A stretch of 64,000 bases of DNA. Source: Ustilago trichophora. Lineage: Eukaryota; Basidiomycota; Ustilaginomycetes; Ustilaginales; Ustilaginaceae. Both the position numbers and the translations under genes were made by a program. Under the pieces are notes generated by a model. It saw only the letters and a program-made list of their open reading frames with translations. It made no database searches and was not told where the DNA came from. Each line of letters starts with the position of its first letter. Within the stretch, counting starts at the first letter, position 1. The stretch spans positions 310,001 through 374,000 of the forward strand of contig OOIN01000025.1 in assembly GCA_900323505.1 (NCBI GenBank). Direction: 5' to 3'. Shown here piece by piece: positions 10,838-19,366 of the stretch.

Positions 10838-11848
10838 TTAGAAGAAGAGGCGGAAGGGATAGCTGGGATTTTTGGTCCTAAAGATGTAGAAGAGCAGACT
10901 GAAGGTACCCAAGAAGATGGCGGACCAAACGTATACGCCTGCCCTCTGTCTTGTTGGATCCCTCTGTGCGGGCACGAGCACGGTGAGTGCGATAAAGCTG
11001 AATGCCAGCAGCGAGTAGATGGCCGCGACGATCTGCGTCTCTACACCGTACTGGCTCTGAAATCCACTGGCAAAGTACTCTACTTTGCCACCGGGACCCA
11101 TGGCTACGTATGGTGCGCCTCGGATCGAGTTCCACATTTGTCCCGAAGTGAAAACGATCATGGATCCGATGCAGAGTAGCATCCAGATGGGCTTGCTCGA
11201 CTTGAAGAGCTGAGGAATGTAAGGTCCTACGAAAAAGATGGCCGCGCCCACCATGATGACAGCGGTAACGGTGAGAGCGATGAGTTTGTGATTGAGCGGC
11301 TGTTTATACTTGAACGAAGTCTTGAGCAGCTTGTTGAGATGTTGGGCGACGTCGGAAGCAGCGAAGCCTTTCTCGTTGAAATCGAACGAGGCGTGGTCTG
11401 GGATCGCATTGGTGTTGCTTGGCGCGGGGAAAGTGTACAGAACGGGGGCATGTTGCAGCTGGAATTGAGCAAAGACTTGTTGAGCTCGGGAGAATTCGAC
11501 CTTGACAAAGACGTGCTTGGACTTGACCGACTTGTCCTTGTTCCACTGTTGAGCAATCTTTTCGAACTCGGGTTGGAAGGCGACGCATGGAGGACATTTG
11601 ATGCCGCCCGATGTGGTGGTGAGGAGAGCAGAAACGGCAAAGTCTCGTGGAAGCTGTACGATGGAAGCAAATTCCTTGGCGTCTACGTCGACATAGCCTT
11701 GAGTTGAAGACTGGATACGATTGAAGAGTGCAGCTTGGTCCTTGGACTGAAACCGTTGCGCCAGAGCCGAGGGGAGAGATGCGAAGGCGAGAAGAGAGAG
11801 CAAAGCCAACAGACCGATGTTGGCCATAACGGCTACGTTCGCTCTCAT
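10838..11848 (-). CDS. OST3: oligosaccharyltransferase subunit Ost3/Ost6
   Basis: A 336-residue subunit of the ER oligosaccharyltransferase that N-glycosylates nascent proteins. Ost3/6 carries a lumenal thioredoxin-like domain that transiently holds acceptor proteins by a mixed disulfide. A signal peptide is clear at residues 1-30 (VMANIGLLALLSLLAFASLPSALA). The thioredoxin-like domain spans about 32-190 and contains the redox motif CPPC at 85-88. Four transmembrane segments follow (LIALTVTAVIMVGAAIFFV, IWMLLCIGSMIVF, IVAAIYSLLAFSFIALTVL, VWSAIFLGTFSLLFYIF), with the family motif SGQMWNSIRGAPYV between segments two and three. I start at the ATG at 11848, which puts the signal peptide at the N terminus; the longer open frame upstream is non-coding. 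It is divergent from the WD40 gene. Confidence 0.93.
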   Translation of the reverse strand: MRANVAVMANIGLLALLSLLAFASLPSALAQRFQSKDQAALFNRIQSSTQGYVDVDAKEFASIVQLPRDFAVSALLTTTSGGIKCPPCVAFQPEFEKIAQQWNKDKSVKSKHVFVKVEFSRAQQVFAQFQLQHAPVLYTFPAPSNTNAIPDHASFDFNEKGFAASDVAQHLNKLLKTSFKYKQPLNHKLIALTVTAVIMVGAAIFFVGPYIPQLFKSSKPIWMLLCIGSMIVFTSGQMWNSIRGAPYVAMGPGGKVEYFASGFQSQYGVETQIVAAIYSLLAFSFIALTVLVPAQRDPTRQRAGVYVWSAIFLGTFSLLFYIFRTKNPSYPFRLFF

Positions 11849-12335
11849 CTTAGGGTGATGCTGTGATCGAGTGAATGAAGAGATGGTGGAGACGAAGGAG
11901 AGTAGAATGGACTTTCCACGTCTGTCTGGTTGATGGCGGTGTCCGTGCGGTGTGAGCGGCTTCTTCTTCTTCTCGCGCGGAATGAGCTGGCACATTTTTG
12001 GAGTTAAATTTGTATTTTTATATTTTTGTTTGCATTTTTGTGGATTTCTTTTTTTGGGTTGGATTTTCTGGAGCGGAATTGCCGAAAGTTGTGACTGCAC
12101 ACACCAAAAAAGGGTCCTTTTCCACAAAGGTGGAGTAAATATCATCATCATCATCATCATTCTTTCTTTCATTCGTTCGACATCACACGATCCACGGCCA
12201 GCATTGGCTGCCAAGATCTCTTCTCCACCACGACATACTGGCATACCACTACATCTGCATTGCTCGATCGAAAAGCTCAGACGGCTCTCGGAAGGCACGC
12301 ACGAATCGAGGAGAGTTACACAACGTTGGCTCACC
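11849..12335. other. divergent promoter region between OST3 and the WD40 gene
   Basis: Nearly 490 bases serve both start codons. An (ATC)n run lies at about 12141-12160, and T-rich stretches occupy 11995-12065. The open frame that continues upstream of the WD40 ATG through this region shows no conserved sequence. Confidence 0.5.
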
Positions 12336-14882
12336 ATGGCAGGATACAACGATGGTAGCGGTCATGGGCAACGTCCATCACCACCTGCCCAGATCACCAT
12401 CACCGCAGCTACCGACCAGAACTCTGCATTCGGCTCGCAGAACCAGCCTGAAGCGTCCTCTTCCACTCAACCTTCTCCTGTACCCCTAACACCCCGCGCT
12501 TCCGCCTTCAAGCTACCGAACGTCGATGAAGCTTCCACACCAATAGACCAGCGAGTATCTGCCACTCTACATAGCCACGTCATGCCAAGTGGATCCTTCA
12601 CCGCCCCCACTTCACCCACATCTGCCAGCTCTATGTTCCGGACCAACACCATCGGGGCTACCGCCAACGCCGCCCATCTCGCACCATCCAATTTGGATCG
12701 ATCTGCCAGCGCACATCCCGACCTGAGTGCTGTCAATGGACTTGGCATATCTGCATCCGACAGTGGTGCTGGTCCAAGTGGAAGCAATACCAACAACACT
12801 AATGGCGGGACGAAAGAAACATGGAAACGCCGCAAGCAAGTCCTCCTAGCCGATGCAAAAGACCACACCGTCGCCGATCTTCAGCTCCACGGCTTGCGCC
12901 CACCACCTTATTCCTACCACCCGTACTACCAGAACTCGTCCATCCTCGGACAGACCGTGGGCCAGCTCACCGCCTCCACCCGAGACGCCAACCCAAACCA
13001 AGCCACATACGCATCCTCCCGCACAGCCATCTTGCGCCCCGACGACCCTCACGTCCGCAACGACATTATCCGAATGATCGACCAATGGCTCGCCGACGAA
13101 GGCTTCGGCGCTACCCGCCAGCTCCTCATGGAAGAGGCCGGTATCAAAAGGCGCGAGCGCGAAGAAGCCGGTCTCGACGCACGCAAGCTTCGAGGTCACA
13201 TCCTCGAAGGAGACTGGCCAGAGGTCGACAAGTTGTTGCAAAAACCTTTGGTCAAGAATCACAAAGCTTTCCTGTACGCCGTGTACAAGCAGCAATTCTT
13301 GGAACATATCGAGCACAGGGAGTTTCAAAAAGGGTTCACCTTCCTCAATAAGAGGTTGAAGCCCTTGGAGCATTACCAACCGCATCCGAGCGAGTATAGG
13401 GATTTGTGCTATTTGTTGTCGGCCAAAGCGGTTACGGATGCACCGAGTTTTGCGACTTGGGAAGGGATCCAGCCGGGCAGAGAGAAGCTGGTCGCGGAGT
13501 TTGCCGCCATGTTGGAACAGGATTGGATGGATGGAGAGGCAGGGCTGCCGGGTTCTGCGTCGGCGAACGGCGGTGTTTCGAGTTCCAATGGGCGAAGTGA
13601 AAGCAGAGAACCGTCAGAGATGGACGACGGGATGATGGCCGACGGCGGAGCGTCCGGAAGCGCTTCAAAGAGTTCCGTCTCGAACGGGTACACCTACGTC
13701 CCACCTCACCGTCTGTTGACGATGCTTCATCAAGCCGTAGCCTACCAAGTCGAATTTGCGCGCTACCACCCCAAGAAAGCACCCGTGATCTCTGGCCTCC
13801 TTCACGACTATACCGGATTCATCGTCCCCAACAGCGTCGCACATACGATGCGCGGCCATCGCAAAAACGTCAAATCCGTCCGCTTCGTAGGCGAGGAAGG
13901 TCGCAAACTCGTCTCTGGAAGCAGCGACAACACTGTACGTCTGTGGAACTCGAACACGGGCCGCTGCGAAGGAGTGCTCGAAGGGCATCGTAGTCGCGTA
14001 TGGGATGTCGACTCGACTCGAACGGGGGGTCATGTGGCTTCGGCAAGCGGTGATTCGACGGTCAAAGTGTGGGATGTGGAGAGTGCGCAGTGTCGCACGA
14101 CGCTGCGTGCTGGAGTGGGCGATGTGTATAGCTGTCGATTCCATCCGGATGAGAAACATCTTGTCTCGGCGGGTTACGACAAGCTTGTGAGGATGTACGA
14201 CGTTGAATCCGGGTCGATTGTCAAGACTTTTACCGGGCATCAATTGGGTGTTTCATCGGCGATCTTCAATCCGTTGGGCAACCTCATCGTGACCGCGTCT
14301 AAAGATACCACCATTCGATTCTGGGATGTTGTTTCCGGTCTCTGCATTCGTACCATCACGGGCCACCTGGGTGAAGTGACTTCCGTCGAGATCAACGAAA
14401 CGGGAACGTTGCTACTCAGCTCGTCAAAGGACAACTCGAACAGGTTGTGGGATCTGCGCATGCTGAGACCGTTGAAGCGGTTCAAAGGTCACCAGAATAC
14501 CAGTAAGAATTTCATCCGGTCGAGCTTCGCCCACACCTCCCTGCTCGTCGGTGGCTCCGAGGACGGCCTGATCTACATGTGGGATCAAGAATCTTCCGAA
14601 GTTCTGCAAACTCTGGAAGGACATGGAAGGGATACACTCCACCCAACTTCTCAACCAGGCATCTTGAGTCACACAAACAATCCCACCCAAACATCGGTCG
14701 TCTCCGACCTCACATCGTCGCTCTCCACCAACAACAACGTGGCCTACGGTGCCGTGTGGAACAAGGCTCAAAGTCTACTGGCGTCGTGTGGTGACGATGG
14801 GACGGTCAAGACTTGGATTTGGGACGAGGGGAGAGATGGCGAGGCTACTGCGGATCTCGCAAGGCGGGCCAACGATGAATGA
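12336..14882 (+). CDS. LisH-CTLH-WD40 repeat protein (WDR26/Gid7-like architecture)
   Basis: An 848-residue, single-exon protein. Residues 1-230 are Ser/Thr/Pro-rich. A LisH motif follows (NDIIRMIDQWLADEGFGATRQLL, about 240-265), then a CTLH/CRA-like helical part (LRGHILEGDWPEVDKLL ... QQFLEHIEHREFQKGFTFLNKRLKPL). A Ser/Gly-rich linker leads to YVPPHRLLTMLHQAVAYQ, close to the PPRRLQTLLRQA element of WDR26. Seven or so WD40 repeats fill residues 500-840 (HTMRGHRKNVKSVRF, GHRSRVWDVDS, SAGYDKLVRMYD, GHQLGVSSAIF, GHLGEVTSVEI, FKGHQNTSKNFIRSSF, SCGDDGTVKTWIWD). This architecture is that of Gid7/WDR26, the scaffold of the GID/CTLH ubiquitin ligase, but SMU1 shares it too. I am sure of the architecture and unsure of orthology. 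Confidence 0.85.
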   Translation: MAGYNDGSGHGQRPSPPAQITITAATDQNSAFGSQNQPEASSSTQPSPVPLTPRASAFKLPNVDEASTPIDQRVSATLHSHVMPSGSFTAPTSPTSASSMFRTNTIGATANAAHLAPSNLDRSASAHPDLSAVNGLGISASDSGAGPSGSNTNNTNGGTKETWKRRKQVLLADAKDHTVADLQLHGLRPPPYSYHPYYQNSSILGQTVGQLTASTRDANPNQATYASSRTAILRPDDPHVRNDIIRMIDQWLADEGFGATRQLLMEEAGIKRREREEAGLDARKLRGHILEGDWPEVDKLLQKPLVKNHKAFLYAVYKQQFLEHIEHREFQKGFTFLNKRLKPLEHYQPHPSEYRDLCYLLSAKAVTDAPSFATWEGIQPGREKLVAEFAAMLEQDWMDGEAGLPGSASANGGVSSSNGRSESREPSEMDDGMMADGGASGSASKSSVSNGYTYVPPHRLLTMLHQAVAYQVEFARYHPKKAPVISGLLHDYTGFIVPNSVAHTMRGHRKNVKSVRFVGEEGRKLVSGSSDNTVRLWNSNTGRCEGVLEGHRSRVWDVDSTRTGGHVASASGDSTVKVWDVESAQCRTTLRAGVGDVYSCRFHPDEKHLVSAGYDKLVRMYDVESGSIVKTFTGHQLGVSSAIFNPLGNLIVTASKDTTIRFWDVVSGLCIRTITGHLGEVTSVEINETGTLLLSSSKDNSNRLWDLRMLRPLKRFKGHQNTSKNFIRSSFAHTSLLVGGSEDGLIYMWDQESSEVLQTLEGHGRDTLHPTSQPGILSHTNNPTQTSVVSDLTSSLSTNNNVAYGAVWNKAQSLLASCGDDGTVKTWIWDEGRDGEATADLARRANDE

Positions 14883-15081
14883 ATCACGAGGGTATTGGTA
14901 GAGACACGCAGGGTTGAGAAGGAGAAATGCTAGTTTTAGATGCAGTGGATCATGGTTTGATCCGACCACTCTGGCAAAAAAAAGAATGATTTGATGCTGG
15001 TATGATGTGTCGTGTGCGACAGATATGAGTACAAATACAGGTGGAAATGAGTGTCTTTTGAAAAAGTAGGGCGTTGTGAGA
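14883..15081. other. convergent 3' region WD40 gene/CTU1
   Basis: Only about 200 bases separate two converging stop codons, so the two transcripts probably overlap at their 3' ends. Confidence 0.5.
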
Positions 15082-16308
15082 TCAGAAGGAGAGATCAGCT
15101 TTGCGCTGCTGTGGCGGAACAAACGGCAACGAGCTGAGTGGCGTTGCATCCTTTGCTACACCTGTCCACTGTGGAATCCTTCTCTCCGGCCTTGCTTGTT
15201 GAGCGGAGACTGCCTCTGCTGTCGATGTCGAATCCGGATCCTTGCTAGCGTTCTCCTGACGAATATCTTTGATCTTCTTCGACTTCTCACTGCCGATTCC
15301 CAACTGGGGCGTACCCTTCTCCAATCCTTCCAACAGGATACATGCCTTGCAGACCTTATTCGACGAGATGTATCCGCATCGCAAGCAGTTTTGCAGCTCA
15401 GTCTTTCTGCTCTCCTTGACAACGGACGAAATTTTGAGGTTCTGACCGGACTGAATAATGTCGACGATCGAGGAAGGTCGAATGGCTTCGAGGTCCTTGA
15501 GGAATGTACGTGCGTAGCCGCGGTAGGCGTTGGGCGAGTAGATGCACTCTGTGGAGAAATAGTCGAGCTTCTTAAAGTATGCATACATGACGATCTCCTT
15601 TTCGTAGGCGTACATGAACGGCTTACTTCTGCGAATACCGCTTCCGCCAACGCCGAGGTTGTTGGATCCACTGGAACCGCAGCCTTCGTGCTCGGCGTCT
15701 TCGGCGTCTGGACCCTTGGTGACGATCTCGGTGCATCGTTCGAGTCGGGCAATGTCTCCACGGAGAACATTCATAAGGACCGTTTCGGCAATGTCGTCGG
15801 CGTTGTGGCCAGTGACGATGTGGTCGACACCCAACGCTGCAGCGCCGCGGTCGAGCGCCTGACGACGGAATACACCGCAGAATGTGCAGTTGTTCTTTCG
15901 ACCGACGCTCTTGACAATGTCATCCATGGTCCAACCATACAGCTCACCGTATCCGAGCACCTTGAGCGGCAGCTGGTACTGCTGCTGGTTACGCTTGACC
16001 GTCTCGAGCGAGTCGTCTCGGTAGCCGGTGATGCCTTCGTCGATACTAAGCAGGAAGAGATCGAGACCGTAGTCGTATCGCTCGTTCAAGACCTTCATGC
16101 AGTGTGCGAGCACGGTCGAGTCCTTACCACCGGATGCGCCGATGGCGACTCGATCGCCGCGCTTAAAGAGATTGTTCGAGACAATGGTGTGGTGCACCTC
16201 GGTCTCAAAGACGTAGAAGAAGCATTCCTTGCAGATCTGCTGTGCTGTCTTTGGACGGCGAAGGACGGCACGCTCCGCATTGCAGATGACACAGAGCTTT
16301 GGTGCCAT
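15082..16308 (-). CDS. NCS6: cytoplasmic tRNA 2-thiolation protein 1 (Ncs6/Ctu1)
   Basis: A 408-residue enzyme that, with Ncs2/Ctu2 and the Urm1 sulfur carrier, thiolates U34 of the tRNAs for Lys, Glu and Gln. The N-terminal zinc-finger pairs CVICN and CKECF are at residues 6-29. The PP-loop ATP-binding motif SGGKDS is at 59-64. [18 protein letters not shown] and [14 protein letters not shown] are the substrate and iron-sulfur regions of the TtcA/Ncs6 group. The C-terminal zinc finger reads [16 protein letters not shown], followed by LLEGLEKG. The stretch between LERC and [12 protein letters not shown] holds an insertion of about 25 residues rich in Gly, Ser, Asp and Glu that most relatives lack or shorten. 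The ATG at 16308 gives the conserved MAPKLC start. It is divergent from BCS1. Confidence 0.95.
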   Translation of the reverse strand: MAPKLCVICNAERAVLRRPKTAQQICKECFFYVFETEVHHTIVSNNLFKRGDRVAIGASGGKDSTVLAHCMKVLNERYDYGLDLFLLSIDEGITGYRDDSLETVKRNQQQYQLPLKVLGYGELYGWTMDDIVKSVGRKNNCTFCGVFRRQALDRGAAALGVDHIVTGHNADDIAETVLMNVLRGDIARLERCTEIVTKGPDAEDAEHEGCGSSGSNNLGVGGSGIRRSKPFMYAYEKEIVMYAYFKKLDYFSTECIYSPNAYRGYARTFLKDLEAIRPSSIVDIIQSGQNLKISSVVKESRKTELQNCLRCGYISSNKVCKACILLEGLEKGTPQLGIGSEKSKKIKDIRQENASKDPDSTSTAEAVSAQQARPERRIPQWTGVAKDATPLSSLPFVPPQQRKADLSF

Positions 16309-16658
16309 ATTGATATAGCTCCCTATGCGAAGAGAGATGTGTGCGGTCTGCGAGGCAAGAATGTGTGAGATGTCGTGAGTGGATGCAGCTATCTCGACAG
16401 GGTTTGCTCCAAGTGTGGCGAAGCTTGCTCTCCGCTGTGCTGCGCTGTGATTCCGACTTCCGCGAAGATGCTTCAAATTTCACTTTCTTTTCTTTTTTTT
16501 TTGGAAGGCTGAGAAGGGCCAGTTCCGAATTCCGACGTGCAATGAGAGCTCCACTCGCTTCCTGCTTTCTTCGTGAAAGAAGCTTCTTGTCAAAGCATTG
16601 AAGTCAACCACACCGACTGTATCGGAATAGTAGGAGCAGCGTGCTCGGATCCTACACC
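16309..16658. other. bidirectional promoter of NCS6 and BCS1
   Basis: About 350 bases between divergent starts, with a T-run at 16480-16501. An in-frame extension of NCS6 through this region has no conserved sequence and is not included. Confidence 0.5.
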
Positions 16659-18662
16659 ATGTTCAACTATCGAACGATGAAGAAGAAGGAAGCCGCCACA
16701 CCATTAGGGGAGGAGGATCGATTCCATTCCGAAGGCGTACCTTCAACATCACATCTCCCTGACAGCAATGCAGGTGCCGTCGCCGCGTCCCTACCGTCCC
16801 AACAAGCTGGCGGACCCTCCGGCGCCAGCTCAAGCCTAGTCAGCTCACCTCCGGCAACAAGCAATGATGCAGGATCTGGCTCCTTTTTGTCCAACATGAT
16901 CGCCGACAATCCGATCTTCTCAGGAGGCTTGGGCCTGATGGTCTTCGGAGGCGCTGTCGCCATGATCCGGAGAGGCGCCAAGGTGGCAGCCTCTACAGCA
17001 CAACGAAGATTGCTCATATCGCTCGAGATCCCATCCAAAGATCGAGCTCATCCGTGGTTCTTGCACTGGATGGCTGCACAGGCACGGGCCCAGTCGATGC
17101 GGGAACGAGGACTCCTCGGCAAGCAGGAGAAAGAAGGTCTCGTCGACTTTCTGGGGCTGAGAGACCGGTCCGGCGACAGGAGAGCTCTGCCATCCAAGGG
17201 GGACAAAGTGGATGACCCGCTGGTCATCGCATCGAGCGGGTCTTCGGTTTCGCCGGTTCGCATCCTCAGTCACGAGCTCTCGGTCGAGACCAACTATACA
17301 CCACATGCTTCGGCCTCGACACCGAATGCACAAGCCGCAGAGCGCGGTCAGGCTCGCTTCTCGCTGGTACCCGGTCCAGGAACGCATTGGTTCCGATACC
17401 GTGGAGTATGGATGAGGTTGACGCGAGAGCGAGACGGAAAGATGGTGGACCTTTCTACCGGTGCGCCTTGGGAGACAGTGACGCTCACAACGCTCTTTGC
17501 ATATGCTCATCTGTTCCCTCAGCTTTTGGATGAAGCGCGACAGTTGGCACTTGCATCCACGGAAGGTAAGACGGTCATCTACACGAGCTGGGGACCCGAA
17601 TGGAGGCCGTTCGGTCAACCGAGAAGGACGAGGGAGTTGGGCAGTGTAGTGCTCGGAAAAGGGAAGAAAGAAGCCATTGTCAGCGACGTCAAGCGATTCC
17701 TCGAGCGAGATCGATGGTACGCAGAACGAGGCATCCCTTACCGAAGGGGCTACTTGCTTCACGGCGCACCGGGCAGTGGCAAGTCGTCATTCATTACCGC
17801 ACTGGCAGGTCACCTTGACTTCAACATTTGCCTCCTAAACCTTTCGGAAAGGGGACTTACCGATGACAAACTCAACCATCTGCTATCCAACGCTCCCGAT
17901 CGATCCATCCTGCTGCTGGAGGATGTAGATGCAGCATTCTTGGGAAGGCAGCAGGCCGCCGAGGACGGCTACCAAGCCTCAGTGACGTTCTCGGGTTTGC
18001 TGAATGCGCTCGACGGTGTGGCGAGTGGAGAGAGTCGAATCATTTTTATGACGACGAACCACATTGAGAAGCTGGATCCTGCATTGATTCGACCTGGTCG
18101 TGTCGACATGATTGCAGAGCTTGGCGATGCCGAGCGGGAACAGGTCGAGGAGCTCATGGTTCGCTTCTACCGCACCACGATGCGTGAGCTCAAGATCAAG
18201 CAAGCTGATATCCCAGCCGCCGCGTTGGAGGCATCGAAACCTCTTCTTGCAGCATCGGCCGGTGCGATTGACTCTGCTTCGAGTGGAGACGCATACAAGA
18301 GCTTTGAAGCGGTTGCTGGTCTTCGTCAAGCTGTCGAAGAAGCAGACCGAGAAGTGCGCCAACTTGCGGCCCAGTTTGGAGTTACGGTCGAAGCCGAAGC
18401 CGTTGCACGTCGCGCGGCTTTGGGTCTTGGACCTGATGGAAGGCAGTCAGAGATAGTCGGGGCATCCGTTGGAGCTGACTCTGCGTCGTCGGAAGGAGCG
18501 ACGACGACGCAGCGAATCATTCGTCCAGCACCGGCTGCTGCTGGCGGTGTGAGTATGGCTGAGCTGCAAGGTCTCTTTATTCGCTTCCCTGACGATCCTA
18601 AAGCGGCTGTCGAGGCCTTTGTCACTGAGAACGCCTCGAGGCGTCATGCTGCCGCTGCTTAG
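16659..18662 (+). CDS. BCS1: mitochondrial AAA chaperone Bcs1
   Basis: A 667-residue AAA ATPase of the mitochondrial inner membrane. Bcs1 translocates the folded Rieske iron-sulfur protein and allows assembly of respiratory complex III. After a low-complexity N terminus there is the single membrane segment NPIFSGGLGLMVFGGAVAMI (about residues 85-105) and the family motif RRGAKVAASTAQRRLLISLEI. The BCS1_N domain runs to about residue 330. The AAA domain has Walker A HGAPGSGKSSF near 368-378, Walker B SILLLEDVDAAF near 415-426, and LNALDGVASGESRIIFMTTNHIEKLDPALIRPGRVD, the second region of homology with its arginine finger. Within this the IRPGRVDM block is diagnostic. The ATG at 16659 (MFNYRT) is the first in frame. 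The C-terminal 100 residues are less conserved. Confidence 0.94.
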   Translation: MFNYRTMKKKEAATPLGEEDRFHSEGVPSTSHLPDSNAGAVAASLPSQQAGGPSGASSSLVSSPPATSNDAGSGSFLSNMIADNPIFSGGLGLMVFGGAVAMIRRGAKVAASTAQRRLLISLEIPSKDRAHPWFLHWMAAQARAQSMRERGLLGKQEKEGLVDFLGLRDRSGDRRALPSKGDKVDDPLVIASSGSSVSPVRILSHELSVETNYTPHASASTPNAQAAERGQARFSLVPGPGTHWFRYRGVWMRLTRERDGKMVDLSTGAPWETVTLTTLFAYAHLFPQLLDEARQLALASTEGKTVIYTSWGPEWRPFGQPRRTRELGSVVLGKGKKEAIVSDVKRFLERDRWYAERGIPYRRGYLLHGAPGSGKSSFITALAGHLDFNICLLNLSERGLTDDKLNHLLSNAPDRSILLLEDVDAAFLGRQQAAEDGYQASVTFSGLLNALDGVASGESRIIFMTTNHIEKLDPALIRPGRVDMIAELGDAEREQVEELMVRFYRTTMRELKIKQADIPAAALEASKPLLAASAGAIDSASSGDAYKSFEAVAGLRQAVEEADREVRQLAAQFGVTVEAEAVARRAALGLGPDGRQSEIVGASVGADSASSEGATTTQRIIRPAPAAAGGVSMAELQGLFIRFPDDPKAAVEAFVTENASRRHAAAA

Positions 18663-19366
18663 CTTGCCTTTTTGGGCCTAGCAGCATTGTCACAGCATCG
18701 GATCACCCGCGAGTATCCTCTTATCACCCCTCTAGATTTTTCAACTTGACATCTTGCATTGTACTTGTACTCGATCAATTGCACCTATTGCGACACAGCT
18801 CACACGATGCTTGTGAAGTTCAAGATTGATCCATGATTCTGAGTTGTGCTAATGGTTTTGCTTATTACCGCTGCGTTTTAGGCCAATGCGAATCGGGTGA
18901 ATCGGGACTGTGTGACAAAACCCTGTTCAAAGTCGTTGTTCATACGACAGCAACACCAAAAAGGGCCACGCCATCGCGGTATTGAGCCTCTTTTGGTCGG
19001 ATTTCCCGTCAGCTGAGGTTCTAATTTTTTCTGCGCTTTTGTTTTTTTGATTTTTTTTTTTTTTGGAGCACAGACCGGCATCAAAACTCTCTCATGCTGA
19101 CTGCTGCTGATCCAAGAGAGTGTATGCTCTTCTCTTGCAACCCATCTTTCATCCACTCCCACATCCATCCTGACATCGTCCAGCGGCCCCACTTCATATC
19201 TCTAACTTCAAGGCGCCGTTCAACCTAGTTGAAACACGTCCTGACTCGACAGCTTCATCGGCCGAGCGTCACGGATCTCGGGAGACAAAGGTGATTCCTC
19301 AGGGTGCCAAGCTAGCTCACTCCTCGCTGATCCACAGCTCTTTCCACTCAACAGCTGCTCAGGCCG
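18663..19366. other. intergenic region BCS1 to the ubiquitin protease gene
   Basis: About 700 bases. A poly-T run lies at 19041-19065. The rest should contain the BCS1 3' end and the protease promoter and leader. No gene is supported. Confidence 0.5.

Noticed and set aside
15076..16368. 430-codon plus-strand frame opposite NCS6
   Set aside because: Antisense shadow of a well recognised gene, without any conserved motif.
16641..16658. Longer N terminus for BCS1
   Set aside because: The frame opens with GTG; a nuclear fungal gene should use the ATG at 16659.
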